Shown here: positions 31,827-41,421 of the stretch, piece by piece | Numbering within the stretch: position 1 is the stretch's first letter | How the letters are laid out: each line of letters begins with the position of its first letter | Source: Micromonospora tarapacensis | GTDB taxonomy: Bacteria > Actinomycetota > Actinomycetes > Mycobacteriales > Micromonosporaceae | NCBI RefSeq assembly: GCF_019697375.1 | Contig: NZ_JAHCDI010000004.1 | Location: 3,335,324 to 3,399,323 of the forward strand | Length of the DNA stretch: 64,000 nucleotides | Reading direction: 5' to 3' | Program-made: the position numbers and the translations under genes | Notes under the pieces: model-generated | What the model was told of the DNA's origin: nothing | Database searches by the model: none | Seen by the model: the letters and a program-made list of their open reading frames with translations, nothing else

Positions 31827-31865
31827 TGAGATTGCCGGCAGGTGTCAGGAGTGTCAATAGGCCGC

Positions 31866-31879
31866 TGGGAGCGTTCCCA
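31866..31879. promoter_or_regulatory. CebR box 2 upstream of cebE
   Basis: TGGGAGCGTTCCCA differs by one base from the CebR consensus. It lies 53 bases (about five helical turns) from box 1, which would suit looping or cooperative binding by a LacI-type tetramer or two dimers. Confidence 0.78.
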
Positions 31880-31945
31880 GATCGTTACCGCGAAAATGGT
31901 TTGAATCGTGGTACGACTGCCTTGCCGAACCGGCTCAGGCCGGGG

Positions 31946-32491
31946 TCAGCAGAAGCGACGCAACAGCGTGTCGGCCCGACTCGCGTCGAAGGCCGCCGGG
32001 TCGAAGTCGGCGCCCACCCAGCCTCGCATCGACCGGTGCTCCGGGTGATCCGGGTCGGCGAGGGCGGCGAGGAGCATCCGGTAGCCCTGCGGCCCACCGA
32101 CGTCCTCCGGCGGGCAGGCCCGCTCCCCGTCGAGGCAACTGGGGCAGCGCTCGTCCACCTCGGCGGTGCGGGCGTCCTCGACCAGCAGGTCGTGCTCCCA
32201 CCAGTCACCGAAGTCGTACAGGTAGTGGAACCGGCTCCCCTTGCCGACGACCGCGTCCAGCCGGACCTCCAGTTCGTCGTGCAGGGCCAGCTCGCCGTCG
32301 GGGTCGGGCTCGCCGTACTGCACACCGTCGATCTCGAACGAGTGCAGGTGGCAGTCGCGCCAACCCATCGCGTGCTGCACCACCCGGTGGACCCGGTCCA
32401 GGGTGTAGCCGCCGGGCACCAGCACCCGGCGCCAGATCGCCGGACGGACCCCGGACAGGGAGATCCTCAGCTCGAAGATCTGACGCGGCAT
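31946..32491 (-). CDS. Plasmid pRiA4b ORF-3 family protein
   Basis: A 181-residue protein of the pRiA4b ORF-3-like family, unknown in function but common in plasmids and chromosomes. Family blocks are PAIWRRVLVPGGYTLDRVH, GWRDCHLHSFEI, FHYLYDFGDWWEHDLLV and CPPEDVGGPQGY; the Cys pairs (CPSCLDGERACPPED) may bind zinc. I chose ATG 32491, with GGGAGG about 9 bases ahead; an upstream in-frame ATG at 32515 lacks a ribosome site. The cebE promoter lies beyond its 3' end. Confidence 0.87.
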   Translation of the reverse strand: MPRQIFELRISLSGVRPAIWRRVLVPGGYTLDRVHRVVQHAMGWRDCHLHSFEIDGVQYGEPDPDGELALHDELEVRLDAVVGKGSRFHYLYDFGDWWEHDLLVEDARTAEVDERCPSCLDGERACPPEDVGGPQGYRMLLAALADPDHPEHRSMRGWVGADFDPAAFDASRADTLLRRFC

Positions 32492-32642
32492 GGGTGTCCC
32501 ATCCTCCCTCGGCATAGGCTGCGAGCATGATCTGCCGAGCGTGCCGGACGCGACGGCACGACGACTGCCCGGGCCGGAACTGGTGCGACTGCCAGCACCG
32601 TACCCCCCGACCCACCCCGGTCGTCACCGGTCCGGCCGGCGA

Positions 32643-33389
32643 ATGAGCGTCGGACTTCCGATTTCCGAACTCTGGCCGGACCCGTCACCCGAACCGGTCG
32701 ACGACGACACGCTCATCCGCCGCTACGGCCGCGCCGATCTCCCGCACCTGCGAATGAACTTCGTGACCAGCGTCGACGGCGCGGTCAGTGTCGACGGCTA
32801 CTCCGCCGGACTGTCCGGGAAGCCCGACAAGCGGGTCTTCGGGCTGCTGCGGATGCTCTGCGACGCGCTCCTGGTGGCGGCCGGCACGCTGCGCCACGAG
32901 GGATACCGGGCGGTCCGTCTCGACGAGCGGCGCCGGGCGTGGCGGCGCGCGCACGGGCTGGCCGAGTACCCGACGCTCGTGGTGGTCTCCGGCACCGCGA
33001 ACCTCGACCCGGCCCAGGCGGCCTTCGCCGACGCACCGGTCCGCCCGGTGGTGCTCACCCGCCACGGCACGTCCGCACCGCCCGGCCTGGCCGCCGTCGC
33101 CGACCTGGTGCGCTGCGGCGACGACCGGGTCGACCTGGTCGCCGGCCTCACCGAACTGCGCCGGCGCGGGCTCGGCCAGGTGCTCTGCGAGGGCGGCCCG
33201 CGGCTGTTCGGTGCGCTCACCGCCGCCGACCTGGTGGACGAGGTCTGCCTCTCGGTCGCCCCGCTGCTCGCCGGTGCCGGCCCCGGCCGGATCACCGCCG
33301 GCGACCCCAGCCCGGCCCGTGGCCTGCCGCTGCGTCACGTACTGCTCGCCGGCGACGGCACCCTGCTGCTGCGCTACGCCCGACGCTGA
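32643..33389 (+). CDS. Pyrimidine reductase family protein (RibD C-terminal domain)
   Basis: A 248-residue protein with the RibD C-terminal/dihydrofolate reductase-like fold: MNFVTSVDGAVSVDG, DALLVAAGTLRHEGY, VLCEGGPRLFGALTAADLVD. It resembles the 5-amino-6-(5-phosphoribosylamino)uracil reductase of riboflavin synthesis but lacks the deaminase domain. Stand-alone actinobacterial members may serve riboflavin or deazaflavin-related routes; no other such genes are nearby. ATG 32643 is chosen for homology-like content, and longer in-frame GTG starts are possible. Confidence 0.85.
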   Translation: MSVGLPISELWPDPSPEPVDDDTLIRRYGRADLPHLRMNFVTSVDGAVSVDGYSAGLSGKPDKRVFGLLRMLCDALLVAAGTLRHEGYRAVRLDERRRAWRRAHGLAEYPTLVVVSGTANLDPAQAAFADAPVRPVVLTRHGTSAPPGLAAVADLVRCGDDRVDLVAGLTELRRRGLGQVLCEGGPRLFGALTAADLVDEVCLSVAPLLAGAGPGRITAGDPSPARGLPLRHVLLAGDGTLLLRYARR

Positions 33390-33487
33390 CCGGCCCACCG
33401 GCGGTCGAGTTGACCGAATCAGGCGCGTGACGGCCGGACCGCTCACTACCGTCAACCCTGGTCGGCGGCGGCCGGAGGGGCGGGGCA

Positions 33488-35767
33488 TTGGCGCACGAGG
33501 TGGTCGAACTGAGAATCCACGGGGTCTCCGGCGCCTCCGCCGAGGCGCTGTTGGACCACCCGGTCGTGATCCGGGTGGCGGGCGACGGCAACGCCGGCTT
33601 CTACCGGCCCCGCCCCGGCTTCGGCATCAGCGACCGGCCGCAGGCGCTGCGGGTGGAGGCGTACCGCTGGGGCTCGCTGACCGCCGGCAGTGCCGTGCGT
33701 ACCCTGTCGCTGCTGTTCCTGCTGCCGTTCATGCTGATCAACCTCGCCGTCTGGACCCGCCCGGCGACCGGCGGGGCGGGCGGCCTGATCGGCCCGCTGT
33801 GCCGGCTGCTGGCCGCCACCCTGACCGCCGCGTTCGTGCTCTCCGTCGTGGGCGTGACCGTCGACATCATCGGTTGGCAGTGCGTTCCCTACGAACCCTG
33901 CCTGGCCGGGCGTGGCTACCTGTCATGGCTGGCCGACCTGCCCCTCGGGCCACGCCTGGCCCTGCTCGCGCTGGTGCCGATCGCCGCGCTGCGGCTGCTC
34001 TGGTGGCTCGGGAAGCGCTCCGCCCGGGTGTTCGAGGCGTTTCCGGCCGCCCGGGGGCAGGACCGCACCCGCGGTGGGGAGGACCGCGTCGACGCTCCCG
34101 GCTTCTGGAACGACGCCCTCGTGGTGCACCGGCTACGCGCCATCCACATCGCGGTCGGGCTCGGGGTGCTCGACGCGAGCCTGCTCGCCGCGCTCATCCA
34201 CGTCCATCCGACACCGGTCGCGTACCTGCTCTTCGGCGCCGCCTCGATCCTGCTGGCGGCCTGTGTCGTGCTGCTGAGCCGGCCCGCGCGGTCCACACCG
34301 GACGGCCCGGGACGGGGGCCGGTCGACCTGCGCGGCATCCGGCCGCTGCGGGTGGCCGCCATCGTGCTCACCCTGCTGGCCCTCGGCTACAGCGCGGCAC
34401 CCCTGGAACCGGAACCGCCGCACGGGCAGCTGCCCGGCTACGAGGCGACGGTGGCCGGACTGGTCGCGGTCCAGGCCGCCCTGCTCGTCGCCCTCGTCGC
34501 CGCCACCCTGCACGAGCGCCGGCGCAGCTCGACCGCCGGCAGGTCCTGGCTGGGCGGCCTCGCCACCCCGATGCTCGCCGCCGCGGCGACCGCCGCCGCC
34601 TACGGCTTCGCCGCCGCGCTCGTCTACCGCGTCGCCGACCTGCTCGACCGGGGGGACATCCCGAATCCGGACCGGCCGGACCGGGCCGGCGCGCCACCAC
34701 TGGAGCCGCCGGTCTCCTACCGTTGGGCCGCCCTCGCCGGCCTGGTGACGGTCCTGGTCGTGGCCGCGGCGGTGCTCTGGCGGATCGCGGTGACCCGGCG
34801 GCGGCGCCGCCGGCTGGCCGAGATGATCGTCCGGCGTGACTTTCCCGACCCGCCGCCGGAGGCCGTGCCCCGGCGCGTCGTCGTCCGGGAGATCGTCGCC
34901 CGGGCCGCGATCGCCGAGCACCTGCGGCCGATCTTCGCCGTGTTCCTGGTGCTGTCGCTGCTCGGCGTCACCACCGTCGCGTTCGACCTGGTCGGCATCG
35001 GCCCGTCGGAGCTGAGCAGGCGGCTGGCCGGCACCGACGGCACGGCGGCCCGGGGCCTGGCCCTCGCGACCGACGTCGGCGTGTACGTCATCGGCCTGGT
35101 CGCGCTCGGGATCGTCGTGCTGGGGTTGCTCTCCTACCGTTCCGACGAGACCCGGCGCACCGTGGCGGCGATCTGGGACCTGGGCACCTTCTGGCCGCGT
35201 ACGGTGCACCCGTTCGCGCCGCCCTGCTACGCCGAGCGGGCGGTGCCGGAACTCGCCAAGCGGGTCAGCGCGCTCACCGCCCACGGTGGGGTGATCATCT
35301 CCGGGCACAGTCACGGCTCGGTGCTCGCCGCCGCCACCCTGCTCCAGTTGCCGGCCCAGGTGCTGCCCCGGGTGGCGTTGCTGACCCACGGCAGCCCGCT
35401 GCACCGGATCTACGCGCGGATCTGCCCGGCGTTCTTCGGCGATCCGACCCTGCACGAGGTGGGCGACCGGATCGGCTGGCGGTGGGTGAACCTGTGGCGG
35501 GACACCGACTCGATCGGCGGCCCCCTCTTCTCCGCACACCGCCCCGGACAGCCGCCCCAGGTCAAGGGGCCGGCCGGCACCGTCGACCGGCGGCTGCGCG
35601 ACCCGCGCGGGATCGTCGTGCCGCCCGACGACACGGTCCCGCCGCCGGTCGACCGGCACTGGCCGTACCACACCGACGAGGGGTACGAGGCGGCGGTGCG
35701 CGAACTGGTCGGGCGGCTGGACGCGGCCGAATCGGGCTCGGCGCCGGCGCCGCCGCCCGGTCGGTGA
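33488..35767 (+). CDS. Large multi-pass membrane protein with split serine-hydrolase-like domain
   Basis: A 759-residue protein without a recognised name. The N-terminus VVELRIHGVSGASAEALLD looks like the first strand and oxyanion turn of an alpha/beta hydrolase. About eleven membrane helices follow (residues ~70-560). The C-terminus holds GGVIISGHSHGSVLAAATLL, a GxSxG nucleophile elbow with Ser near residue 607, then WRDTDSIGGP and HWPYHTDEGY as candidates for acid and His. A hydrolase fold split by a membrane domain would place the active site in the cytoplasm by the membrane. TTG 33488 has GGAGGGG about 8 bases ahead. Substrate unknown; lipid or cell-envelope ester is a guess. Confidence 0.78.
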   Translation: MAHEVVELRIHGVSGASAEALLDHPVVIRVAGDGNAGFYRPRPGFGISDRPQALRVEAYRWGSLTAGSAVRTLSLLFLLPFMLINLAVWTRPATGGAGGLIGPLCRLLAATLTAAFVLSVVGVTVDIIGWQCVPYEPCLAGRGYLSWLADLPLGPRLALLALVPIAALRLLWWLGKRSARVFEAFPAARGQDRTRGGEDRVDAPGFWNDALVVHRLRAIHIAVGLGVLDASLLAALIHVHPTPVAYLLFGAASILLAACVVLLSRPARSTPDGPGRGPVDLRGIRPLRVAAIVLTLLALGYSAAPLEPEPPHGQLPGYEATVAGLVAVQAALLVALVAATLHERRRSSTAGRSWLGGLATPMLAAAATAAAYGFAAALVYRVADLLDRGDIPNPDRPDRAGAPPLEPPVSYRWAALAGLVTVLVVAAAVLWRIAVTRRRRRRLAEMIVRRDFPDPPPEAVPRRVVVREIVARAAIAEHLRPIFAVFLVLSLLGVTTVAFDLVGIGPSELSRRLAGTDGTAARGLALATDVGVYVIGLVALGIVVLGLLSYRSDETRRTVAAIWDLGTFWPRTVHPFAPPCYAERAVPELAKRVSALTAHGGVIISGHSHGSVLAAATLLQLPAQVLPRVALLTHGSPLHRIYARICPAFFGDPTLHEVGDRIGWRWVNLWRDTDSIGGPLFSAHRPGQPPQVKGPAGTVDRRLRDPRGIVVPPDDTVPPPVDRHWPYHTDEGYEAAVRELVGRLDAAESGSAPAPPPGR

Positions 35768-35964
35768 CCCGCCGACACCGACGTCGGGCGGCGACACGGG
35801 CGCCCGAACCGGCGGCACGCGCCGTCAGGGCACCGTCGCCGTACGCGGTCGGCGTGCCGTCGTGGCGTGCGCTACGCCGCGTCGCGTGGCGGCCTGTCGT
35901 ACTCCTCCGGCAGGATGCAGGGCGTGTGTGCCGACCGCGACGACCAGCCGACCGGAGCTGCCCG

Positions 35965-37713
35965 ATGACTGACGAGGGATTCGACGGCCCGGGCGAGGGG
36001 GTGGGCCGGGTGCTGGGCACCGCCGACGCCACTCCCCTGCAGTTCTGGACGGCGGTCTCCCCCGGCAGCTACCTCCAGCTCGACGACGTGGTGGTGACCC
36101 GGCGGGAGCTGCCCGACCGGGAGCCGGTGACCATCGCCGGAGTGGTCACCCAGGTCCGCGCCCGGCACGAGGGCGCCCAGTTCGACTCCGACGTCTTCGC
36201 CATCGCCGACGGCACCCTGCCGGCGCAGGTGCAGGAGGCGGCCGAGATCACCACCACCCGGGTCGATCCGGAGTTGTACGTGCCCCCGCAGCCCGGTGCG
36301 GTGGTGCACCGCGCCGAGGGCGACGCCCGCGCCCGGGCCCTGCACTTCGACCGGATGGAACGCCGCATCCCGATGGGCACGGGCCGCGACGGGGTGCCGG
36401 TCTATCTCAACGCCGACTTCCTCGACGGCACCCGCGGCGCGCACGTCTCCATCTCCGGCATCTCCGGAGTGGCCACCAAGACCAGCTTCGCCACCTTTTT
36501 GCTCTACTCGGTGTTCCGCTCCGGCCAGCTCGGCGGTGACGCGGTCAACGCCAAGGCGCTGATCTTCAACGTCAAGGGCGAGGACCTCCTCTTCCTCGAC
36601 CACCCGAACACCCGGCTCGACGACGCCACCCGGGCCGCGTACGCCCGGCTCGGCCTGACCGCCGACGCCTTCCCCGACCTGCGGGTCTACGCCCCGCCCC
36701 GGGTCGGCGACTCGTCCGGCACCCCCGACGTGCACAGCCGACTCACCGGGGTGGACAGCTTCTACTGGACGCTCACCGAGTTCTGCGCGAACCGACTCCT
36801 GCCGTACGTCTTCGCCGATGCCGACGACGAACGCCAGCAGTACACGATGGTGGTCCACTCGGTCACCGCCCACCTGGCCCGCCACGCCCAGCCCGCCGAC
36901 GGCGGTGTCAGCATCGACGGCACCCGTCTCGGCACCTACGCCGACCTGGTCGACCACGTCGTCGAGCAGCTCAGCGACGACGAGACCCGGGGTGACTGGG
37001 CGGGCAGCGCGGTCGGCCTGGGCACGGTCAACGCCTTCGCGCGGCGCCTCATCGGCAGCAAGAAGGACCTGTCCCGGCTGATCCGCGGCGACCTGGCCAG
37101 CCGGCGCCCGCACTCGATCAACACCGCGGAGTCGGCCCAGGTCACCGTCGTCGACCTGCACAACCTGCCGGATCGCGCGCAGCGCTTCGTGGTCGGCGTG
37201 ACGCTGAAGACCGAGTTCGACAACAAGGAGAAGCAGGGCGCCAAGCCGCTGCTGTTCGTGGTGCTCGACGAGCTGAACAAGTACGCCCCCCGGGAGGGCT
37301 CCTCCCCGATCAAGGAGGTGCTGCTGGACATCGCCGAGCGGGGCCGTTCACTCGGGGTGATCCTCATCGGCGCGCAGCAGACCGCCAGCGAGGTGGAGCG
37401 GCGCATCGTCACCAACTCGGCGATCCGCGTGGTCGGCCGGCTCGACCCGGCCGAGGCGTCCCGTCCCGAGTACGGTTTCCTCCCCCCGGCGCAGCGGCAG
37501 CGTGCCCTGCTGGCCAGGCCGGGCACGATGTTCGTCAACCAGCCCGACATTCCCATCCCGCTCTGCCTGGAGTTCCCGTTCCCGGCCTGGGCGACCCGGT
37601 TCTCCGAGGCGGGGGCCGCGCCGTCGCAGACCCTGCGCTCGATCACCCAGTCCGCCGACCCGTTCGCGGTGGTGGGGTCGGGCGGCGGCGCCGACGACGA
37701 CATCCCGTTCTGA
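35965..37713 (+). CDS. herA: HerA-type ATPase/DNA translocase
   Basis: A 582-residue HerA/FtsK-superfamily ATPase. An N-terminal beta-barrel-like part (PLQFWTAVSPGSYLQLDDVV, TIAGVVTQVRARHEGAQF) matches the HAS-barrel. GISGVATKTSFATF is a degenerate Walker A, LLFVVLDELNKYAP is Walker B, and GRSLGVILIGAQQTASEVER plus VVGRLDPAEASRPEYG are the sensor and arginine-finger region. Archaeal HerA forms hexamers that thread DNA for the NurA nuclease. Here it heads an operon with sbcD, sbcC and a NurA-like gene. ATG 35965. Confidence 0.86.
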   Translation: MTDEGFDGPGEGVGRVLGTADATPLQFWTAVSPGSYLQLDDVVVTRRELPDREPVTIAGVVTQVRARHEGAQFDSDVFAIADGTLPAQVQEAAEITTTRVDPELYVPPQPGAVVHRAEGDARARALHFDRMERRIPMGTGRDGVPVYLNADFLDGTRGAHVSISGISGVATKTSFATFLLYSVFRSGQLGGDAVNAKALIFNVKGEDLLFLDHPNTRLDDATRAAYARLGLTADAFPDLRVYAPPRVGDSSGTPDVHSRLTGVDSFYWTLTEFCANRLLPYVFADADDERQQYTMVVHSVTAHLARHAQPADGGVSIDGTRLGTYADLVDHVVEQLSDDETRGDWAGSAVGLGTVNAFARRLIGSKKDLSRLIRGDLASRRPHSINTAESAQVTVVDLHNLPDRAQRFVVGVTLKTEFDNKEKQGAKPLLFVVLDELNKYAPREGSSPIKEVLLDIAERGRSLGVILIGAQQTASEVERRIVTNSAIRVVGRLDPAEASRPEYGFLPPAQRQRALLARPGTMFVNQPDIPIPLCLEFPFPAWATRFSEAGAAPSQTLRSITQSADPFAVVGSGGGADDDIPF

Positions 37714-37743
37714 GCCCGCAGTCGTGAACGAAAGGCCGGCACA

Positions 37744-38892
37744 GTGAAAATCCTGCACACCTCGGACTGGCACGTGGGCAAGGTGCTCAAGGGACAGTCA
37801 CGGGCCGAGGAGCACAAGCAGGTGCTGGCCGGGGTCATCGAGATCGCCCAGCGAGAGCGGCCCGACCTGGTTCTCATCGCCGGCGACCTCTACGACACCG
37901 CCGCGCCGACCCCGGAGGCGACCCGCCTGGTCACCCGGGCGCTGACCGCGCTGCGGCGCACCGGCGCGGACGTGGTGGCCATCGGCGGCAACCACGACAA
38001 CGGGCCGGCCCTGGACGCGTTGCGGCCGTGGGCGGAGGCCGCCGGTGTCACCCTGCGCGGCGGGGTCCGCGAGGATCCGGCCGAGCACGTCGTCGACGGC
38101 GCCACCGCCGGCGGGGAACGCTGGCGGCTGGCCGCGTTGCCGTTCCTGTCCCAGCGGTACGCCGTCCGCGCGGTGGAGATGTACGAGCTGACCGCCGCCG
38201 AGACCAACCAGACGTACGCCGACCACCTGGGCCGCATCCTCACCCGGCTGACCGAGGGTTTCACCGAGCCCGACCGGGTGCACCTGGTCACCGCCCACCT
38301 GACCGTGGTCGGGGCGGCCACCGGCGGCGGCGAACGGGACGCGCACACCGTCCTGGGTTACGCGGTGCCCGCCTCGGTCTTCCCGGGCACCGCGCACTAC
38401 GTGGCGCTCGGCCACCTGCACCGTGCCCAGCGGGTGCAGGGGCCGTGCCCGATCCGCTACAGCGGTGCGCCGCTCGCGGTGGATTTCGGCGAGCAGGAGA
38501 ACGTGCCGTCGGTGACCCTGGTCGAGGTCACCGCCACCACGGCGGCGCGGGTCCGAGAGGAGCCGGTGACCGCGGCGAGGACGCTGCGCACGGTACGCGG
38601 CACGCTGGCCCAGCTCGCCGAGATCGCCCCACCGGAGGGCTGGCTGCGGGTGTACGTCCGCGAGCAGCCCCGCGCCGGGCTGCGCGAGGAGGTGCAGCAG
38701 CTGCTCCCGGGCGCCTTGGAGATCCGGATCGACCCGGAGCTGGTGCCGGCGCCCGGCAGCGGCACCCGGGTCGCCCAGCGTTCCGGCCGCTCACCCCGCC
38801 AGCTGTTCGCCGACTACCTGGACAGCCGGGGCCACGCCGACGACGGGGTGCAGGAACTCTTCGACGAGCTGGTCGAGGAGGTCGATCACTGA
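37744..38892 (+). CDS. sbcD: Nuclease SbcCD subunit D (Mre11 family)
   Basis: A 382-residue metallophosphatase-type nuclease. Phosphoesterase motifs are in order: HTSDWHVGK, LIAGDLYDTAAP, AIGGNHDNGPA, VTAHLTVVGA and ALGHLHRAQRV, providing the two-Mn site. It trims DNA ends and opens hairpins with SbcC. GTG 37744 has AAAGG ahead and starts 30 bases after herA; its stop overlaps sbcC by one base. Confidence 0.94.
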   Translation: MKILHTSDWHVGKVLKGQSRAEEHKQVLAGVIEIAQRERPDLVLIAGDLYDTAAPTPEATRLVTRALTALRRTGADVVAIGGNHDNGPALDALRPWAEAAGVTLRGGVREDPAEHVVDGATAGGERWRLAALPFLSQRYAVRAVEMYELTAAETNQTYADHLGRILTRLTEGFTEPDRVHLVTAHLTVVGAATGGGERDAHTVLGYAVPASVFPGTAHYVALGHLHRAQRVQGPCPIRYSGAPLAVDFGEQENVPSVTLVEVTATTAARVREEPVTAARTLRTVRGTLAQLAEIAPPEGWLRVYVREQPRAGLREEVQQLLPGALEIRIDPELVPAPGSGTRVAQRSGRSPRQLFADYLDSRGHADDGVQELFDELVEEVDH

Positions 38893-41366
38893 TGCGGCCG
38901 ATTCGGTTGGACATGGCCGGCTTCACCGTCTTCCGCGACGAGACCACCGTCGACTTCACCGACGCCGACTTCTTCGCCCTGGTCGGGCCCACCGGTTCGG
39001 GCAAGTCGACAGTGCTCGACGCGATCTGCTTCGCCCTCTACGGCACCGTGCCGCGCTGGGGCGGTGCACGCGGGCTGGGCAACGCCCTCGCCCCGTCGAC
39101 CACGGAGGCACGGGTCCGGCTGGTTTTCGAGTCCGGCGGCGCCCGCTACGTCGCGACCCGGGTGGTCCGCCGGGACAGCCGGGGCAACGCCAAGACCGCC
39201 GGGGCCGGGCTACAGCTGATGCCGGCCGGCTTCGACGCCGGCAAGCTGGACACCGGGCTCAGCCCGGAGGATCTCGGCGAGGTGGTGGCCGGTACTCCGG
39301 CCGAGATGGACGCCGCCGTGCTGGAGGCGGTCGGCCTGCCGTACGAGCAGTTCACCAGCTGTGTGGTGCTGCCGCAGGGGCAGTTCGCCGACTTCCTGCA
39401 CGCCCGGCCCGCCACCCGGCAGCAGATCCTGGTGAACCTGCTCGGTCTCGGCGTCTACGAGCAGGTGCAGCAGCGGGCCACCGCGCGGGCCGGTCAGGCG
39501 CAGGCGAAGCTGGAGGCGGTCGACCAGCTGCTCGCCGGGCTCGCCGACACCGACGACGCCACGCTGGAGCGCGCCACCGGCCAGGTCGAGCGGATGGGCA
39601 GGCTGGCCGAGGCGGTCACCGCCGCCGTACCGGAACTGGAGGCCGCGCGGACGACCGCGCGGGAGGCGAGTGCCGCGCTGGCCGCGCTCGACGCCGAGCT
39701 GGGCGTGCTGGCCGAGGTCCGGGCACCGGACGGGGTGGCCGAGGTGGCCCGGGCGGTCGCCGCCGCGCAAGCCGGTCACGAGGCGGCGGCGGGCGCGGTG
39801 TCGCTGGCCGAGGAGCGCGAGGAGAAGCTGCGCGGGGAGCTGACCGCCGCGGGCGACGAGAGCGCGCTGCGGTTGCTGCTGCGGGCGTACGCCGATCGGG
39901 AACGGCTGGCCGCCCAGGCCGACGGGGTGCGGGCCGTGGTGGAGGCGGCCGGCACCGAGCATGGCGCGGCGGTGCGGGCGCTGGCCGAGGCGCGGCGGGT
40001 GGCCGAGCGGGCCGAGGAGGAGTTGGCGGCGGCGTTCCGGGCCCACGAGGAGGCGAAGGCCGCCGACCAGGCGGCGGCGCTGCGGGCGCACCTGTCCGAC
40101 GGCGACGCCTGCCCGGTCTGCGAGCAGACCGTCGTCCGGGTGCCGGCGATGCCGGCCGATTCGGCGGTGGCCCGGGCGGTGGCGGCCGGCAAGGCCGCCC
40201 GGGCGGCGAACGAGGCCGCCGGGCGGACGGTGGCCGAACGCGACACGGCCGCCCGGGAGCTGGACCGGGTGCTGCTGCGCGCCCGCGCCGAACACGACGG
40301 GATCCGGGCCCGGCTGGCCGAGTTGGACGAGCGCCTCGCCGGGGCGGCCACCGCGGAGGCGCTGCGGGCGACGCTGGCCGAGCAGGCGCGGCTGCGGCGG
40401 GAGTTGGACGAGGCGACCGCGGCGGTCCGCGGCGGCCGGGATGCCGCGCGCCGGGCCCGGGGTGCGGTGGACGCGGCGCAGGAGCGGCTGCGGGTGGCGT
40501 GGCGGCGCTTCGACGGCGCCCGCGACGCGGTGGCCCGGTTCGGGCCGCCGGCCGCCGACCGGGACGACGTGGCCGCCGCCTGGGCCACGTTGGCCGGCTG
40601 GGCACAGGCTCAGGCGCAGCACCGCCGGTCGGAGCGGGCCGGGTTGGCCACGGCGGTGGCCGAGGCCGAGGCGGTGGCCGGTGCGGCGACGGACCGCATC
40701 GCCGGCATCTTCACCGAGGCGGGCCTGCCGGCCCCCGACGACCCGGTCCGCGCCGCCACGGTGGCGCTGGAGCGGGCCGAGGCCGAGCGTCGCCGGCTGG
40801 TGGAGCGGCGGGAGCAGGCCGGGCAGTTGCGTGGCCAGCGGGCCGAGCACGAACACCGGGCGCAGGTGGCCCGGGCGTTGGCCGGGCACCTGCGGGCCAA
40901 CAACTTCGAGCGGTGGCTGCTGGCCGAGGCGCTGGATCTGCTGGTCGACGGCGCGTCGGGGATCCTTCGGGAGCTGTCCGGCGGCCAGTACGACCTGGTC
41001 CACGACAAGGGCGAGTTCTTCGTGGTCGACCACCACGACGCCGGGCTCCGGCGCGGGGTGCGCACGCTCTCCGGCGGCGAGACGTTCCAGGCGTCCCTGG
41101 CGCTGGCGCTGGCGCTCTCCGAACAGCTGGCCGGGATGTCCACCACCGCCGCCAGCCTGGAGTCGATCGTGCTGGACGAGGGCTTCGGCACCCTCGACGC
41201 GGCCACCCTGGACACGGTCGCCGCCACCCTAGAAAATCTGGCCGCCCGGGGCGACCGGATGGTCGGCGTGGTCACCCACGTGCCGGCGCTGGCCGAGCGC
41301 ATCCCGGTGCGTTTCGAGGTACGCAAGGACGCCCGCTCGGCCCGCGTCGAACGGACCGGCCGGTGA
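38892..41366 (+). CDS. sbcC: Nuclease SbcCD subunit C (Rad50 family)
   Basis: An 824-residue SMC-like ATPase. Walker A LVGPTGSGKSTVLDAI is at the N-terminus; long Ala/Glu/Arg-rich coiled coils flank the zinc hook GDACPVCEQTV near residue 406. The signature TLSGGETFQASLALALA and Walker B LESIVLDEGFGTLD are at the C-terminus. It is shorter than E. coli SbcC, with shorter coils, as is usual in actinobacteria. ATG 38892 shares one base with the sbcD stop. Confidence 0.95.
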   Translation: MRPIRLDMAGFTVFRDETTVDFTDADFFALVGPTGSGKSTVLDAICFALYGTVPRWGGARGLGNALAPSTTEARVRLVFESGGARYVATRVVRRDSRGNAKTAGAGLQLMPAGFDAGKLDTGLSPEDLGEVVAGTPAEMDAAVLEAVGLPYEQFTSCVVLPQGQFADFLHARPATRQQILVNLLGLGVYEQVQQRATARAGQAQAKLEAVDQLLAGLADTDDATLERATGQVERMGRLAEAVTAAVPELEAARTTAREASAALAALDAELGVLAEVRAPDGVAEVARAVAAAQAGHEAAAGAVSLAEEREEKLRGELTAAGDESALRLLLRAYADRERLAAQADGVRAVVEAAGTEHGAAVRALAEARRVAERAEEELAAAFRAHEEAKAADQAAALRAHLSDGDACPVCEQTVVRVPAMPADSAVARAVAAGKAARAANEAAGRTVAERDTAARELDRVLLRARAEHDGIRARLAELDERLAGAATAEALRATLAEQARLRRELDEATAAVRGGRDAARRARGAVDAAQERLRVAWRRFDGARDAVARFGPPAADRDDVAAAWATLAGWAQAQAQHRRSERAGLATAVAEAEAVAGAATDRIAGIFTEAGLPAPDDPVRAATVALERAEAERRRLVERREQAGQLRGQRAEHEHRAQVARALAGHLRANNFERWLLAEALDLLVDGASGILRELSGGQYDLVHDKGEFFVVDHHDAGLRRGVRTLSGGETFQASLALALALSEQLAGMSTTAASLESIVLDEGFGTLDAATLDTVAATLENLAARGDRMVGVVTHVPALAERIPVRFEVRKDARSARVERTGR

Positions 41367-41421
41367 GCGCGAGGGGTACGCCACGGCGGAGCCCCACCGC
41401 CGCGGACGGAGGATCGGCCCG

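Noticed and set aside
38028..38891. 288-residue N-terminal extension of SbcC
   Set aside because: It is the shadow of sbcD; ATG 38892 coincides with the sbcD stop and starts the normal SbcC N-terminus.
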